Position numbers and translations under genes: made by a program. Source: Lachnospiraceae bacterium (GTDB lineage Bacteria > Bacillota > Clostridia > Lachnospirales > Lachnospiraceae). Taken from it: a DNA stretch of 64,000 nt. The stretch lies in assembly GCA_022799355.1 (NCBI GenBank), contig JAAWOG010000007.1:1-64000 (forward strand). Direction: 5' to 3'. Shown here piece after piece: positions 34,715 through 45,639 of this stretch. The notes beneath the pieces were generated by a model. The model did no database searches. It was not told where the DNA came from and saw nothing but the letters and a program-made list of their open reading frames with translations. Each line of letters begins with the position of its first letter. The first letter of the stretch is position 1.

Positions 34715-36031
34715 TCAATCATTTAAAAATCCTTTGTAATTTCGTACCAGCATCAGCGATTCTACCTGTTTCAGTGTTTCCACTACAACGCTGACAATAA
34801 TGATCAGGCTTGTACCGCCGAAAGATACGCTTGCGCCGAATACGCCGTTAAAGAAGAACGGCAGAACGCACACGATTGTAAGGCCGCAGGCGCCGATAAA
34901 TATAATATAGTTCAGTATCTTATGCAGGTACTCACTGGTCGGCCTGCCCGGTCTGATACCAGGGATAAAACCACCCTGCTTCTTCATATTCTCCGCAATC
35001 TCTATCGGATTGAACGTGATGGAAGTATAGAAGTAAGCAAAGCAGATCACCAGCACGATATATAACACAAGGCCGAGACTGTAGATTGGCTCACTGGGCC
35101 TGCACCAGTTACTGGAACTGAATCCACGGAGCACTTTGCCCCAGAACCCTGTCCCGCCGCTTACTCCCAAAAGGGAACAGATAATCACCGGAAACTGCAT
35201 CAGGGAAGATGCGAAGATTACCGGGATAACACCAGCGGTGTTGATCTTGAGCGGAATATTGCTGGAATTTCCGCCGTACATCTTCCGTCCCTGCATCTTT
35301 TTCGCATACTGTACCGGGATCTTACGGACACCGGAATTCAGTATAATAACAAGTACTACCATCAAAATCATTACGGCAATGATAATCACCGAAGCAACAA
35401 CTGCCGGTGCGATCTCCCTGCCCCCGATAAACTGCCTGAACAGTGCCGTAAGCTCCTGAGGAAGTCTTGAAACGATGTTGATCGTCAGTACTACGGAAAT
35501 ACCGTTGCCGATACCCTTTTCCGTGATCCTCTCGCCGATCCACATCAGGAACGCACTGCCTGCCGTAAGGGCAACGATTACCACAATGACATTCCATGCG
35601 TTGTATTCCTGCAAAAGTCCGCGCCGCCCGAAACCGATTGCCATCGCACCGGACTCGATCAGCGCCAGCGCCACCGTCATATAACGAGTGAGCGCCGTAA
35701 TTTTTTTCCTGCCCTCTTCTCCGTCCTTCTGCATCTCCTCCAGCTTCGGGATCGCAATCGTCAAAAGCTGTATGATAATAGAAGATGTGATATAAGGCGT
35801 GATATTAAGTGCAATAATTGACATGCTCAGAAATGAGCCGCCTGTAAACGCATCAAAGAGATTAAAAGCATCTCCCGTCTGCTGGGCAAACCAGTTTGCA
35901 AAGTAGTCTCTGTTTACCCCCGGTACAGGGAGCTGGGAAGCAAGCCTGATGATCACCAGCATCCCCAGCGTATACAGAACTCTCTGTCTGATTTCCTTTA
36001 CTTTAAATGCATTTTTTAATGTTGTAAGCAT
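34715..36031 (-). CDS. secY: Protein translocase subunit SecY
   Basis: A 438-residue channel protein with ten membrane segments. The start [20 protein letters not shown], the plug-region PGVNRDYF, and the cytoplasmic loops RKITALTRYMTV and MKKQGGFIPGIRPGRPTSEY are typical. The last is the C5 loop that engages SecA. The start overlaps the L15 stop by one base. Confidence 0.98.
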   Translation of the reverse strand: MLTTLKNAFKVKEIRQRVLYTLGMLVIIRLASQLPVPGVNRDYFANWFAQQTGDAFNLFDAFTGGSFLSMSIIALNITPYITSSIIIQLLTIAIPKLEEMQKDGEEGRKKITALTRYMTVALALIESGAMAIGFGRRGLLQEYNAWNVIVVIVALTAGSAFLMWIGERITEKGIGNGISVVLTINIVSRLPQELTALFRQFIGGREIAPAVVASVIIIAVMILMVVLVIILNSGVRKIPVQYAKKMQGRKMYGGNSSNIPLKINTAGVIPVIFASSLMQFPVIICSLLGVSGGTGFWGKVLRGFSSSNWCRPSEPIYSLGLVLYIVLVICFAYFYTSITFNPIEIAENMKKQGGFIPGIRPGRPTSEYLHKILNYIIFIGACGLTIVCVLPFFFNGVFGASVSFGGTSLIIIVSVVVETLKQVESLMLVRNYKGFLND

Positions 36032-36471
36032 TAGATTACCTCTGTTGTTCCACCAAGTGCCTGAATCTTCTCAGATGCCGCAGCACTGAAAGCGTTCGCT
36101 TTTACGTTCAGCTTCCTGGTAAGTTCTCCGTTTCCAAGGATTTTTACTCCATCTCTGGGATTTTTTACAATGCCTCTCTCCATTAATGCCTGTACATCTA
36201 CGGTACTGTCATTCTCGAATACTTCAAGAGCACTGATGTTAATGCCTACGATCTCTTTTCTGTTTCTGTTCTTAAAGCCTCTCTTAGGAAGTCGTCTGTA
36301 TAAAGGCATCTGACCACCTTCAAAACCAATCCTGGGCGCTCCTGAACGAGCTTTCTGCCCTTTATGCCCCTTACCTGCCGTCTTGCCGTTCCCTGAACCG
36401 TGTCCGCGACCTCTTCTGAAATTATCGCTGTGTTTGGAACCTTCCGCAGGTCTCAAGTTAGATAAATCCAT
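36031..36471 (-). CDS. rplO: 50S ribosomal protein L15
   Basis: A 146-residue late-assembly protein. [20 protein letters not shown] and the Gly/Lys-rich [20 protein letters not shown] are the conserved extended N-terminus. The globular end is shown by [20 protein letters not shown]. Overlap of one base with secY suggests coupled translation. Confidence 0.98.
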   Translation of the reverse strand: MDLSNLRPAEGSKHSDNFRRGRGHGSGNGKTAGKGHKGQKARSGAPRIGFEGGQMPLYRRLPKRGFKNRNRKEIVGINISALEVFENDSTVDVQALMERGIVKNPRDGVKILGNGELTRKLNVKANAFSAAASEKIQALGGTTEVI

Positions 36472-36494
36472 TCTGATGACACCTCCTTCTCTAT

Positions 36495-36683
36495 TTAAGC
36501 TTCTTCTACTTTTACTAAGTGTCTTACTCTCTGAATCATGCCCCTGGTTGCTCCGTTGTCAGGCATCTCCACTGTCTGATGCATCTTCCGAAGTCCCATT
36601 GCAACGATCGTTGCGCGCTGCTTCGGGATTGTGCCGATAGGAGATTTCACCAGAGTGATTTTTAATGTTTTGTTATCTTCCAT
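36495..36683 (-). CDS. rpmD: 50S ribosomal protein L30
   Basis: A 62-residue protein with the compact L30 fold: [20 protein letters not shown] and [20 protein letters not shown]. It is placed between rpsE and rplO as in the standard spc operon. Confidence 0.98.
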   Translation of the reverse strand: MEDNKTLKITLVKSPIGTIPKQRATIVAMGLRKMHQTVEMPDNGATRGMIQRVRHLVKVEEA

Positions 36684-36699
36684 CTGAATTGTCTCCTTT

Positions 36700-37209
36700 C
36701 TAGCTTACAACTTCTTCTACGGATTTACCGCGGCTCTTTGCAACCTCCTCAGGAGTCTTAAGCTGGCTTAAGCCTGAGATTGCCGCAAGAACTACGTTCT
36801 GCTTGTTATTGGAACCCAAAGATTTTGTACGAATGTTCCTGATGCCCGCAAGTTCGCAGACAATACGTGCCGGACCACCTGCGATGATACCGGTACCTTC
36901 GGGAGCCCTCTTTAACAGAACCTCTGATGAACCATATTTTCCAATAAAATCATGTGTGATACTGTTGTTTTCATCGATGGCAACGCTCACCAGATTCTTG
37001 ATGGCGTCCTCTTTGCCTTTCCGAATGGCCTCAGGGATTTCTGTAGCTTTTCCCAGGCCGGCACCTACATGACCATTACCGTCACCAACAACCACAAGAG
37101 CAGTAAAACGCATATTACGTCCGCCCTTTACAACCTTAGTAACACGTTTGATGGTAACAACTTTTTCGGTTAATTCCATGTTGCTTATGTCTATGATTGT
37201 ACGCTTCAT
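36700..37209 (-). CDS. rpsE: 30S ribosomal protein S5
   Basis: A 169-residue protein at the mRNA entry site, important for decoding fidelity. [39 protein letters not shown] and [18 protein letters not shown] are typical. The start at 37209 ([10 protein letters not shown]) follows AAGGGAG; the open frame upstream to 37257 runs into the L18 gene. Confidence 0.97.
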   Translation of the reverse strand: MKRTIIDISNMELTEKVVTIKRVTKVVKGGRNMRFTALVVVGDGNGHVGAGLGKATEIPEAIRKGKEDAIKNLVSVAIDENNSITHDFIGKYGSSEVLLKRAPEGTGIIAGGPARIVCELAGIRNIRTKSLGSNNKQNVVLAAISGLSQLKTPEEVAKSRGKSVEEVVS

Positions 37210-37225
37210 GTACGTTTCTCCCTTC

Positions 37226-37594
37226 CTAGAATGTAAGGCCAGCTTCTCTGGCCGCATCAGCTAATGCTGCTACTTTACCCTGGTATATATAACCGCCCCT
37301 GTCAAAAACCACCGTATCAATGCCTTTTTCAAGTGCCCTTTTACCAATTACCGTTCCAAGATATGCCGCTGCGTCAACGTTATTCGTCTTCTCTAACTCA
37401 GCCTTCACCTCTTTTTCAAGAGTGGAAGCGGAAGCCAAAGTCACTCCGGCGGTATCATCGATAATTTGAGCATACATATGATTATTGCTTCGGAACACTG
37501 ACAGGCGGGGCCTTGCAGCGGTTCCGGACAAACGGTTACGCATTCTTCTGTGCTTTTTCGCACGAACTTCCTGTCTCGATTTTTTACTAACCAT
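37226..37594 (-). CDS. rplR: 50S ribosomal protein L18
   Basis: A 122-residue 5S rRNA-binding protein, with basic start [40 protein letters not shown] and [20 protein letters not shown]. The length and motifs are standard. Confidence 0.98.
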   Translation of the reverse strand: MVSKKSRQEVRAKKHRRMRNRLSGTAARPRLSVFRSNNHMYAQIIDDTAGVTLASASTLEKEVKAELEKTNNVDAAAYLGTVIGKRALEKGIDTVVFDRGGYIYQGKVAALADAAREAGLTF

Positions 37595-37614
37595 TTTTAC
37601 ACTCTCCTTATCTG

Positions 37615-38157
37615 TTATTTCTTACCGGTCTTACCGACTTTACGTCTGATCACTTCGTCAGCATACTTGATACCCTTGCCCTTATAAGGCTCCGGCCTTC
37701 TCTTGTCTCTGATCTCAGCCGCAAACTGGCCGACTTTTTCTTTGTCGATACCTTTAACAATGATCACATTCTGACCTTCCAGCACTGTCTCAATGCCTTC
37801 GGGATCCGTCATCTCAACCGGGTGGGAATAACCGAGGGATAAGGTAAGCACCTTACCTGCCTTTGCCGCCCTGTAACCTACACCGTTTACTTCCAGTTTC
37901 TTCTGGTAGCCTTCCGTCACACCGACAACCATGTTGTGGATCAGTGTTCTGGTAAGTCCGTGCAAAGATTTCATCTTCTTCAAGTCGTTAGGTCTGGAGA
38001 CCGTGATCTCCGCACCTTCCAGCTTAATTTCCATCTCGGATGGAAGGACTCTTTCCAGAGTACCTTTAGGACCTTTTACAGTCACTTTATTATTTTCTGC
38101 AATTTCCACAGTAACTCCTGCGGGAACCGCGATTGGCATTCTCCCTATACGTGACAT
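37615..38157 (-). CDS. rplF: 50S ribosomal protein L6
   Basis: A 180-residue protein near the factor-binding site, with two repeated domains: [19 protein letters not shown], and [20 protein letters not shown] followed by [21 protein letters not shown] 159-bp spacer with two hairpins separates it from rpsH. Confidence 0.98.
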   Translation of the reverse strand: MSRIGRMPIAVPAGVTVEIAENNKVTVKGPKGTLERVLPSEMEIKLEGAEITVSRPNDLKKMKSLHGLTRTLIHNMVVGVTEGYQKKLEVNGVGYRAAKAGKVLTLSLGYSHPVEMTDPEGIETVLEGQNVIIVKGIDKEKVGQFAAEIRDKRRPEPYKGKGIKYADEVIRRKVGKTGKK

Positions 38158-38206
38158 GCCCGTACCTCCTATATTTTATATTTTACGCCAGCTCACATCA
38201 ACCATC

Positions 38207-38308
38207 TCGAAAACCAGCCGCTTCGCGTCTGCCGCAGCTTCTCTGCTCTTCGTTTTCTCGATGTCCGGCCGCAAAAAGCAAATACCACTTCGCTCGTGCT
38301 TGCTTTTT
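38207..38308 (-). other. Two consecutive hairpins in the rpsH-rplF spacer
   Basis: TCGAAAAC near 38207 pairs with GTTTTCTCGA near 38251-38261, and AAAAAGCAA (38273-38281) pairs with TTGCTTTTT (38300-38308). On the minus strand the second is met first. The spacer is 159 bp, long for this cluster, and holds no supported gene. Confidence 0.5.
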
Positions 38309-38316
38309 TCAGCGTC

Positions 38317-38718
38317 CTACCAAACGAATGCTAATACTTCACCGCCTACGCCTAACTCTCTCGCTTTCTTGTCCGTGATAACGCCCTGATTTGTGGAAAC
38401 GATAGCGATTCCCAGGCCGCCCAGAACTCTCGGCATATCTTCCTTGCCCGCATATACACGAAGTCCCGGCTTTGATATTCTCTTGATACCGGAAATGATC
38501 TTCTCATTTCTGTCTGCGCCGTACTTTAAGGTAATGCGGATCGTATCAAATGAACCGTCTTCGATCACTTCAAATTTTCTGATATAACCTTCATCTGACA
38601 GAATCTGCGCGATAGCCAGTTTCATCTTAGATGAGGGTACGTCTACTGTATCATGTTTTGCAGTATTTGCATTACGGATTCTTGTAAGCATATCTGCAAT
38701 AGGGTCACTCATTGTCAT
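38317..38718 (-). CDS. rpsH: 30S ribosomal protein S8
   Basis: A 133-residue 16S-binding protein: [40 protein letters not shown] and the end [12 protein letters not shown]8 represses the spc operon in some bacteria; a regulatory site was not identified here, though hairpins follow the gene. Confidence 0.98.
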   Translation of the reverse strand: MTMSDPIADMLTRIRNANTAKHDTVDVPSSKMKLAIAQILSDEGYIRKFEVIEDGSFDTIRITLKYGADRNEKIISGIKRISKPGLRVYAGKEDMPRVLGGLGIAIVSTNQGVITDKKARELGVGGEVLAFVW

Positions 38719-38758
38719 GGTCAGTTTCCTCCTTCTTCATTTAGACTCATCACGCATC

Positions 38759-38944
38759 CTACCAGCTTGATTTCTTTACGCCGGGGATCTCGCCCTTATA
38801 TGCCAACTCACGGAAGCAAATTCTGCAGATTCCGTATTTTCTCAAATATGCGTGGGGACGACCACAAATCCTGCAACGGCTGTAAGCTCTTGTAGAGAAC
38901 TTCGGTTTACGCTGCTGTTTAATCTTCATCGCTGTTTTAGCCAT
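38759..38944 (-). CDS. rpsN: 30S ribosomal protein S14, zinc-binding short form
   Basis: A 61-residue protein with both CxxC pairs of the zinc form (CRICGRPH and GICRICFRE) and the end [13 protein letters not shown]. This C+ type is usual for Firmicutes and needs zinc; the longer zinc-independent paralogue is not in the window. Confidence 0.98.
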   Translation of the reverse strand: MAKTAMKIKQQRKPKFSTRAYSRCRICGRPHAYLRKYGICRICFRELAYKGEIPGVKKSSW

Positions 38945-38959
38945 GGAATTTACCTCCTG

Positions 38960-39499
38960 TTATTTTTCATAGGGCATATTGAATAATCTCAGTAACTCAC
39001 GCGCTTCTTCGTCCGTCTTCGCGGTAGTCACGATGATAACATCCATGCCTCTTACTTTATCAATCTTATCATACTCGATTTCAGGGAAGATGATCTGTTC
39101 CTTGATACCCAGCGCATAGTTGCCTCTTCCGTCAAACGCGTTGGCGCTCACGCCTCTGAAGTCACGCACACGGGGCAGAGCCAGGTTTACCAGACGATCC
39201 AGGAACTCATACATCTTCTCGCCGCGGAGAGTCGTCTTACAGCCGATAGACTGTCCTTCCCTGATTTTAAAGTTAGCGATAGATTTTTTTGCTTTTGTAA
39301 TAACAACGTGCTGACCTGTAATCTTTTCCATATCAGCAGCGGCAGCTTCCAATACCTTCGGATTTTCCTTTGCTTCGCCGACACCCATATTTACTACGAT
39401 CTTGTCGATCTTGGGAACTTCCATGATATTCTTATAGCCAAACTTTTTGATCATAGCGTCTACGATCTCATTTTTGTACATATCTTTTAATCTGCTCAT
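38960..39499 (-). CDS. rplE: 50S ribosomal protein L5
   Basis: A 179-residue 5S rRNA-binding protein at the intersubunit bridge: [39 protein letters not shown] and the end [14 protein letters not shown]. It is followed by S14 after 15 bp. Confidence 0.98.
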   Translation of the reverse strand: MSRLKDMYKNEIVDAMIKKFGYKNIMEVPKIDKIVVNMGVGEAKENPKVLEAAAADMEKITGQHVVITKAKKSIANFKIREGQSIGCKTTLRGEKMYEFLDRLVNLALPRVRDFRGVSANAFDGRGNYALGIKEQIIFPEIEYDKIDKVRGMDVIIVTTAKTDEEARELLRLFNMPYEK

Positions 39500-39514
39500 G
39501 TTTTACCTCCTCCC

Positions 39515-39826
39515 TTAATCGATCACATCGCCTGTGGATTTTGCGAAACGGACTTTCTTGTCGCCATCCATCTTAAAGCCCACTCTGGTCGGTTTTCCTT
39601 TGTGCACATACATCACATTGGAAATGTCGATCATAGCCTCTCTTTGCACGATACCGCCGTTAGCGTTTGCTGCGGAAGGTTTCATATGCTTTGTGATCAT
39701 ATTTACTCCTTCGACAAGCACTCTGCCCTTTTTGCGGTCAATCTCAAGGACTTTGCCTTCTTTGTCTTTATCTTTGCCGGCGATCACTTTTACCGTGTCG
39801 CCCTTTTTGATCTTTAACATTGCCAT
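39515..39826 (-). CDS. rplX: 50S ribosomal protein L24
   Basis: A 103-residue assembly initiator with the KOW motif at the start ([20 protein letters not shown]) and [20 protein letters not shown]. Standard length and place between L14 and L5. Confidence 0.98.
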   Translation of the reverse strand: MAMLKIKKGDTVKVIAGKDKDKEGKVLEIDRKKGRVLVEGVNMITKHMKPSAANANGGIVQREAMIDISNVMYVHKGKPTRVGFKMDGDKKVRFAKSTGDVID

Positions 39827-39840
39827 AACCGGTATACCTC

Positions 39841-40209
39841 CTATAATACTTCCGGAGCCAGGGAAACAATCTTCATAAACTGTTTCTCACGAAGCTCTCT
39901 TGCTACCGGTCCAAAGATACGGGTTCCTCTCGGAGTCTTGTCATCTTTGATAATAACAGCAGCATTTTCATCGAATCTGATGTAAGAACCATCTTTGCGG
40001 CGGGCGCCCTTTACGGTACGCACTACGACAGCTTTTACCACATCGCCCTTTTTCACAACGCCGCCTGGTGTTGCATCTTTGACAGAAGCAACGATTATAT
40101 CACCAATACTTGCATATCTTCTAACAGAGCCGCCCATTACTCTGATGCAAAGCAGTTCCTTCGCACCTGTGTTATCGGCAACTTTCAGTCTGGTTTCCTG
40201 CTGAACCAT
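39841..40209 (-). CDS. rplN: 50S ribosomal protein L14
   Basis: A 122-residue protein forming an intersubunit bridge: [40 protein letters not shown] and [20 protein letters not shown]. It also anchors the silencing factor RsfS in other bacteria. Confidence 0.98.
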   Translation of the reverse strand: MVQQETRLKVADNTGAKELLCIRVMGGSVRRYASIGDIIVASVKDATPGGVVKKGDVVKAVVVRTVKGARRKDGSYIRFDENAAVIIKDDKTPRGTRIFGPVARELREKQFMKIVSLAPEVL

Positions 40210-40245
40210 GTTGATTCTCCTTTCGCTTTACTTGCACGAGTCCAA

Positions 40246-40500
40246 TTATTTGGCTCTCTCAACAATCTCAACAAGTCTCCATCTCTTATCCTTGGACAGA
40301 GGCCTTGTCTCCATAACCTTTACGGTATCACCGATATGACAGTCATTGTTCTCGTCATGAGCTTTCAATTTGTAAGTCCTTTTTACGATCTTATTGTAAA
40401 GCGGATGCATTTCATTATTCTGGATCGCCACAACGATCGTCTTATCCATTTTATCGCTGACAACCTTGCCAGTACGTGTTTTTCTTAAATTTCTTTCCAC
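40246..40500 (-). CDS. rpsQ: 30S ribosomal protein S17
   Basis: An 84-residue primary binding protein with OB fold: [40 protein letters not shown] and the end [16 protein letters not shown]. Confidence 0.98.
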   Translation of the reverse strand: MERNLRKTRTGKVVSDKMDKTIVVAIQNNEMHPLYNKIVKRTYKLKAHDENNDCHIGDTVKVMETRPLSKDKRWRLVEIVERAK

Positions 40501-40537
40501 GATTTGCTCTCCTTTCCAGTTAATACAATACAGGTGC

Positions 40538-40738
40538 TTAGTCTGCCTTTGCTGTGATTACAGTCTGAATACGGGCAATGTTCTTTCTCACTTCTTTGAT
40601 CCTTGCTGTATTGTCCAACTGATTTGTTGCGTTCTGGAACCTCAAATTGAAAAGTTCTTTCTTTGCAGCTACCAACTCTTCTGCTAATTCCGCAGGTGTC
40701 TTCGCTCTTAAATCTTCAATATATTTACTAGTTTTCAT
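40538..40738 (-). CDS. rpmC: 50S ribosomal protein L29
   Basis: A 66-residue helical protein near the exit tunnel, a docking point for trigger factor and [23 protein letters not shown] and [20 protein letters not shown] are clear. The true start is 40738, overlapping the end of rplP by 11 bp; the longer open frame reaching 40879 lies in rplP. Confidence 0.97.
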   Translation of the reverse strand: MKTSKYIEDLRAKTPAELAEELVAAKKELFNLRFQNATNQLDNTARIKEVRKNIARIQTVITAKAD

Positions 40739-41165
40739 TTGATGCACCGCCTTCCAAGTCTGCTTTAGAAACGACTTTACATTTACATGGAAGCTTATGT
40801 GTTGCAAGACGCAGCGCTTCTTTTGCAATCTCCTCAGGCACACCTGCGATCTCGAAAAGCACGCGTCCCGGCTTAACAACTGCTACCCAGTATTCCAGAG
40901 TACCTTTACCGGAACCCATACGTGTTTCTGCCGGTTTTGTTGTTACAGGTTTATCCGGGAAAATCTTAATCCAGACTTTACCGCCACGTTTTACGTAACG
41001 TGTCATAGCCACACGGGCTGCTTCGATCTGGTTGGATTTGATCCAGGCCGGTTCCGTTGCGATAATACCATATTCGCCATAGGTAATCGTTGTACCTCTG
41101 GTAGGCTTGCCTGCCATGGAACCACGGAACTGTTTACGACGTTTTACTCTTTTTGGCATTAACAT
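40728..41165 (-). CDS. rplP: 50S ribosomal protein L16
   Basis: A 145-residue protein at the peptidyl-transferase/A-site region: [40 protein letters not shown] and [20 protein letters not shown]. The ATG at 41165 is closer to the AAGGAAGGGAG site than the ATG at 41159. Confidence 0.97.
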   Translation of the reverse strand: MLMPKRVKRRKQFRGSMAGKPTRGTTITYGEYGIIATEPAWIKSNQIEAARVAMTRYVKRGGKVWIKIFPDKPVTTKPAETRMGSGKGTLEYWVAVVKPGRVLFEIAGVPEEIAKEALRLATHKLPCKCKVVSKADLEGGASNEN

Positions 41166-41167
41166 AA

Positions 41168-41824
41168 TTATTTCTCGCTCCCTTCCTTATTTCCTTTGGC
41201 GGGAAGAACTTCACCCTTGTAGATCCAGACTTTCACACCGACTTTACCGTAGGTGGTGTCTGCTTCCGCAAAACCATAATCAATATCAGCTCTCAGTGTC
41301 TGAAGCGGAATAGTGCCTTCGCTGTAGAACTCAGTCCGGGCAATATCAGCACCGCCGAGACGTCCGGAAACAGCCGCCTTGATACCGAGCGCTTTCGCTT
41401 TCATTGTTCTGCCCATGCAGGACTTCATAGCCCTTCTGAAAGACACACGGTTCTCAAGCTGCTGCGCGATATTCTCCGCAACAAGCTGAGCGTCCCTGTC
41501 GGGTACCTTGATCTCTTTGATATCGATCAGCACCTTCTTATCAGTCAGCTTGGAAAGCTCCGTTTTTGTCTTTTCGATCTCTGCCCCGGCTTTACCAATC
41601 ACAACGCCGGGTTTTGCCGTATAAATGATAACTTTTACTCTGTCGGAAGCTCTCTCAATTTCGATTTTGGAGATACCGGCAGCATATAATTTCTTTTTCA
41701 GGTATTTTCTGATATTATAGTCTTCTACCAGATAATCGGAAAACTCAGCATCAGCATACCATCTGGAATCCCAATCCTTAATAATACCGACTCTGAGGCC
41801 GTGAGGATTAACTTTCTGTCCCAT
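41168..41824 (-). CDS. rpsC: 30S ribosomal protein S3
   Basis: A 218-residue protein at the mRNA entry, with a KH domain ([20 protein letters not shown]) and the helicase-related C-terminal region. The start at 41824 ([20 protein letters not shown]) follows AAAGGAG; the open frame to 41851 is an unlikely extension. Confidence 0.98.
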   Translation of the reverse strand: MGQKVNPHGLRVGIIKDWDSRWYADAEFSDYLVEDYNIRKYLKKKLYAAGISKIEIERASDRVKVIIYTAKPGVVIGKAGAEIEKTKTELSKLTDKKVLIDIKEIKVPDRDAQLVAENIAQQLENRVSFRRAMKSCMGRTMKAKALGIKAAVSGRLGGADIARTEFYSEGTIPLQTLRADIDYGFAEADTTYGKVGVKVWIYKGEVLPAKGNKEGSEK

Positions 41825-41887
41825 ATAATTAACTCCTTTCTTCCTGCCCACAGCGTGAGCATGCTCACGTTCTGAGCATTACCTGTA

Positions 41888-42274
41888 TTATTTCTCGTTC
41901 AGCACGATCTTGATATGGCTCATCCTCTTTTCGATTCTGTAAGCCCTGCCCTGTGCCCGGGGCCTTACACGTTTCATAATAGGACCGTTGCTTGCATAGC
42001 ATTCCTCAATATAAAGGTTAGCCGCATTCATGCCGTTGTTGTTTTCAGCATTGGCAATTGCTGATTCCAGTAATTTTTTGATAACGCCGGAAGCATATCT
42101 GGGGCTGTACTCCAGAATTGCAAGGGCGCTTGTTACGTCTTTGCCTCTGATGGCATCTAATACAAAGCATGCTTTCTGTACAGGAATCCTTGCGTAAGAT
42201 AACTTAGCGGAAGGTCTTGTATCTTTCTGAGCATTTCTTTCTCTTTTAATCTGACTTCTATGTCCTTTAGCCAT
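41888..42274 (-). CDS. rplV: 50S ribosomal protein L22
   Basis: A 128-residue protein whose beta hairpin lines the exit tunnel (MKRVRPRAQGRAYRIEKRMS). ARIPVQKACFVLDAIRGKDV is the conserved first helix. It has a slightly long basic start (MAKGHRSQIKRERNAQKDTR). Confidence 0.98.
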   Translation of the reverse strand: MAKGHRSQIKRERNAQKDTRPSAKLSYARIPVQKACFVLDAIRGKDVTSALAILEYSPRYASGVIKKLLESAIANAENNNGMNAANLYIEECYASNGPIMKRVRPRAQGRAYRIEKRMSHIKIVLNEK

Positions 42275-42322
42275 AGTTTAAACCTCCTTTCATATGAAAA
42301 CCTTTGTTTTCATATTAACCTT

Positions 42323-42604
42323 TCATCTCACTCTGGATTTCTTATCTTCTTTTGCATGTCCCCTGTAGGTTCTGGTTGCAACGAACTCACCTAATTTATG
42401 TCCAACCATGTCCTCCGTCACATATACAGGCACATGCTTTCTGCCGTCGTGAACCGCAAAAGTATGTCCTACAAAAGACGGGAAAATTGTGGAACGGCGG
42501 GACCAGGTCTTAATAACCTGTTTCTGACCGGATGCATTCAAAGCGTCTACTTTTTTCAGTAAGCTTTCATCTGCGAATGGTCCTTTTTTCAATGATCTCG
42601 ACAT
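42323..42604 (-). CDS. rpsS: 30S ribosomal protein S19
   Basis: A 93-residue head protein: [40 protein letters not shown] and [20 protein letters not shown]. Confidence 0.98.
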   Translation of the reverse strand: MSRSLKKGPFADESLLKKVDALNASGQKQVIKTWSRRSTIFPSFVGHTFAVHDGRKHVPVYVTEDMVGHKLGEFVATRTYRGHAKEDKKSRVR

Positions 42605-42625
42605 GTCTCTTCCTCCTCAATATGA

Positions 42626-43468
42626 TTACTTGATCGCTCTGCCGTCTCTTCTTCTTACAATCAGTTTGTTAGAAGCTTTTTTCTTCTTACGAGTCTTTAA
42701 GCCAAGTGCAGGTTTGCCCCACGGTGTGCTCGGGCCGGGACGTCCGATCGGTGCGCGTCCTTCACCACCGCCGTGCGGATGGTCATTCGGGTTCATAACG
42801 GAACCACGAACCGTAGGCCTGATGCCCATGTGACGTTTCCGTCCTGCTTTACCAATATTGATAAGGTTGTGGTCAACGTTGCCAACTACGCCGATGGTAG
42901 CGCGGCATACGCTGAGAACCATTCTCATTTCACCGGAAGGAAGACGAAGCGTTGCATACTTTCCTTCTTTTGCCATAAGCTGTGCGCTGTTGCCGGCGCT
43001 GCGGACCATCTGGCCGCCCTTGCCCGGGTACAGCTCAATGTTGTGTACCTGCGTACCAACAGGAATCGCGGAAAGAGGCAGGCAGTTGCCGACTCTGATC
43101 TCCGCCTCGGGACCGTTCATTACCTTCATGCCGTCCTTCAGTCCGTCGGGAGCGATAATATAAGCTTTCTGTCCGTCCGCATAGCAGATCAGCGCGATAT
43201 TTGCCGTTCTGTTCGGATCGTACTCGATACCGATTACGGTTGCCGGAATACCGTCTTTATTTCTCTTAAAATCAATGATTCTGTATTTCTGTCTGTTGCC
43301 GCCGCCGTGGTGACGAACAGTGATCTTACCCTGGTTGTTGCGCCCCGCATGTTTTTTCTTGCTTGCAAGCAGAGACTTTTCAGGGGTTTTCTTTGTGATC
43401 TCAGAGAAATCGGAACCAGTCATGTTTCTTCTGGAAGGTGTATATGGGTTATAGGTTTTAATTCCCAT
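42626..43468 (-). CDS. rplB: 50S ribosomal protein L2
   Basis: A 280-residue protein essential for subunit joining and peptidyl transfer. [24 protein letters not shown]-type core ([12 protein letters not shown] region) and the conserved His-rich loop [19 protein letters not shown] near 225 are present. Confidence 0.98.
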   Translation of the reverse strand: MGIKTYNPYTPSRRNMTGSDFSEITKKTPEKSLLASKKKHAGRNNQGKITVRHHGGGNRQKYRIIDFKRNKDGIPATVIGIEYDPNRTANIALICYADGQKAYIIAPDGLKDGMKVMNGPEAEIRVGNCLPLSAIPVGTQVHNIELYPGKGGQMVRSAGNSAQLMAKEGKYATLRLPSGEMRMVLSVCRATIGVVGNVDHNLINIGKAGRKRHMGIRPTVRGSVMNPNDHPHGGGEGRAPIGRPGPSTPWGKPALGLKTRKKKKASNKLIVRRRDGRAIK

Positions 43469-43567
43469 GTCTTTTTTCTCCTTTTCTTTTTATGTCGCAA
43501 TGGAGTTTTCGGCGCTCCACCGGAATATCCGGCTCCATCGCATACTCAAAACGCGCCGCCGTCCGTT

Positions 43568-43867
43568 TTAAAGGCCTGTGAAGATCTCGATCTCTTTGCT
43601 TTCCGCAGTAAGCTGAACAATGGCTTTTTTCCTCTTCGCCGTTCTGCCTACCGTCATGCCTCTTCTTTTCTTCTTGCCGTCCAGGTTCATCGTGTTTACA
43701 CGTTCCACCTTAGTGCCTTCAAACATTTTTTCCACTGCTTCCTTCACCTGCGTCTTTGTCGCATCGGGATGCACCAGGAATGTGTATCTCTTGTCAGCCA
43801 TGCCGGACATGCTTTTTTCTGTGATGACCGGTTTCAGGATGATATCATAATATTTCAGATCAGCCAT
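43568..43867 (-). CDS. rplW: 50S ribosomal protein L23
   Basis: A 99-residue protein at the tunnel exit: [40 protein letters not shown] and [20 protein letters not shown]. The start overlaps the L4 stop by one base. Confidence 0.98.
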   Translation of the reverse strand: MADLKYYDIILKPVITEKSMSGMADKRYTFLVHPDATKTQVKEAVEKMFEGTKVERVNTMNLDGKKKRRGMTVGRTAKRKKAIVQLTAESKEIEIFTGL

Positions 43868-44490
43868 TATGCATACACCTCCTCAATTTTGGTAACGGCA
43901 TCCTTTGTCAGGATCAGTGTCCCTGCTTTCAGAATATCGTAAACATTGATCGTCCCCGGCAGAGCCGTCTGTACAAAGGGAAGATTGTTTGCGGATTTGA
44001 TCACCACATCATCCTTTTCTCCCAGTACAACCAGCGCCTTATCCTCTACTTTCAGATTTTCCAGCACTGCCTTGAACTTCTTTGTCTTGATCTCATCAAA
44101 TTTCAGTTCATCCAGAACGATCAGCTTGCTCAACGCAACCTTGTCGGATAATACTGACTTTAATGCCGCTCTTTTTTCTTTCTTGTTCATCTTAAAGGAA
44201 TAGTCTCTCGGTACCGGGGCAAATACAACACCGCCGCCTTTCCACTGAGGCGATCTTGTGGAGCCCTGCCTTGCATGACCGGTTCCTTTCTGTCTCCAGG
44301 GCTTTCTTCCGCCGCCGGATACTTCGCCGCGGGTTTTTGCTTTCTGCGTTCCCTGGCGATTGTTTGCAAGCTGCTGCAGCACTGCCATATGCACCAGATG
44401 TTCGTTCACTTCCACGCCGAACACGGCATCATTTAATTCTACAGTACCAACTTCCTTGCCTTCCATATTATAAACAGATACTTTAGCCAT
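43867..44490 (-). CDS. rplD: 50S ribosomal protein L4
   Basis: A 207-residue protein with a tunnel loop ([40 protein letters not shown]). In some bacteria L4 regulates the S10 operon through the leader; a structured leader precedes rpsJ here, but an L4 site is not shown. Confidence 0.98.
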   Translation of the reverse strand: MAKVSVYNMEGKEVGTVELNDAVFGVEVNEHLVHMAVLQQLANNRQGTQKAKTRGEVSGGGRKPWRQKGTGHARQGSTRSPQWKGGGVVFAPVPRDYSFKMNKKEKRAALKSVLSDKVALSKLIVLDELKFDEIKTKKFKAVLENLKVEDKALVVLGEKDDVVIKSANNLPFVQTALPGTINVYDILKAGTLILTKDAVTKIEEVYA

Positions 44491-44515
44491 TTCATTGTCC
44501 TCCTTTCGTCCCGAA

Positions 44516-45199
44516 TTATGCGTTTGCCCTGGTCGTCTCTTCGATCGTAACCAGTGCTTTCTTAGGTCCCGGAACGGAGCCTTTTACCAGAAGCAGATTC
44601 TTCTCCGCGTCTACCCGTACCACTTCCAGGTTCTGTACCGTTACTTTCACACAGCCCATATGGCCCGGCATGCCTTTTCCCTTGAACACTCTGCTCGGGG
44701 AGGAGCAGGCGCCGTTAGAACCCTGATGACGATGGAACTTGGAACCGTGCTTCATAGGTCCTCTGTGCTGTCCGAGTCTCTTGATGGCACCCTGGAATCC
44801 CTTACCTTTGGAAATACCGGAAGCATCAATCTTGTCGCCAACTTCAAAGATATCAGCTTTGATCTCTTTGCCGAGTTCATATTCTTCCGCATTTTCAAAA
44901 CGGAACTCCCTGACATATCTCTTACCGGAAACGCCGGCTTTCTTGAAATGCCCCATCTCCGCTCTGCTTACACCGTGACGGTGAGCCACTTCCTTCTTGC
45001 CGCCCTTGTCTTTCTTGACAACTCTTTCCTTCTTGTCAACAAAACCTACCTGAACTGCCTTGTAACCGTCGTTTTCCACTGTTTTAACCTGAGTTACTAC
45101 GCAGGGACCTGCCTGGAGAACGGTTACCGGTATCAGTGCGCCGTCTTCCTGGAAGATCTGAGTCATTCCGACTTTTGTAGCTAAAATCGCTTTCTTCAT
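44516..45199 (-). CDS. rplC: 50S ribosomal protein L3
   Basis: A 227-residue assembly initiator: [40 protein letters not shown] and [20 protein letters not shown]. The start at 45199 follows AAGGAGGGT; the frame is open to 45250 without need. Confidence 0.97.
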   Translation of the reverse strand: MKKAILATKVGMTQIFQEDGALIPVTVLQAGPCVVTQVKTVENDGYKAVQVGFVDKKERVVKKDKGGKKEVAHRHGVSRAEMGHFKKAGVSGKRYVREFRFENAEEYELGKEIKADIFEVGDKIDASGISKGKGFQGAIKRLGQHRGPMKHGSKFHRHQGSNGACSSPSRVFKGKGMPGHMGCVKVTVQNLEVVRVDAEKNLLLVKGSVPGPKKALVTIEETTRANA

Positions 45200-45321
45200 G
45201 TTACCCTCCTTTTTTTCTACATCGGACCACACGTTGCAGGCTGTCCACAATCCCGCAAACTGCCGCCTTTGCAGCTTGCTGCGATCAGCCCGCTGATCGC
45301 ATGTTCATAACTAGTAGAAGG

Positions 45322-45639
45322 TTATTTTTGTTTCATTTTGATATCAATGTACACACCAGCCGGCATTTCCAGTCTCTGCAACGCATCGATGGTCTTGGGC
45401 GTCGGTGCAATGATGTCGATCAGTCTCTTGTGAGTTCTCTGCTCAAACTGTTCTCTGGAATCTTTGTACTTGTGAACCGCCCTTAAGATTGTAATAACTT
45501 CCTTCTTGGTGGGAAGGGGTACCGGTCCGCTCACCTGAGAACCATTCTTCCTAACTGTTTCGATGATTTTTTTGGCAGACGCATCAACCAGCTGATGGTC
45601 ATAAGCTTTTAATGTAATTCTCATTACCTGACTTGCCAT
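45322..45639 (-). CDS. rpsJ: 30S ribosomal protein S10
   Basis: A 105-residue head protein that also acts with NusB in antitermination. [40 protein letters not shown] and [20 protein letters not shown] are near-invariant. First gene of the S10-spc-alpha cluster, behind AAGGAGGCGAC and a leader of about 330 nt. The 122-bp gap to rplC holds a perfect GCGATCAG/CTGATCGC hairpin. Confidence 0.98.
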   Translation of the reverse strand: MASQVMRITLKAYDHQLVDASAKKIIETVRKNGSQVSGPVPLPTKKEVITILRAVHKYKDSREQFEQRTHKRLIDIIAPTPKTIDALQRLEMPAGVYIDIKMKQK

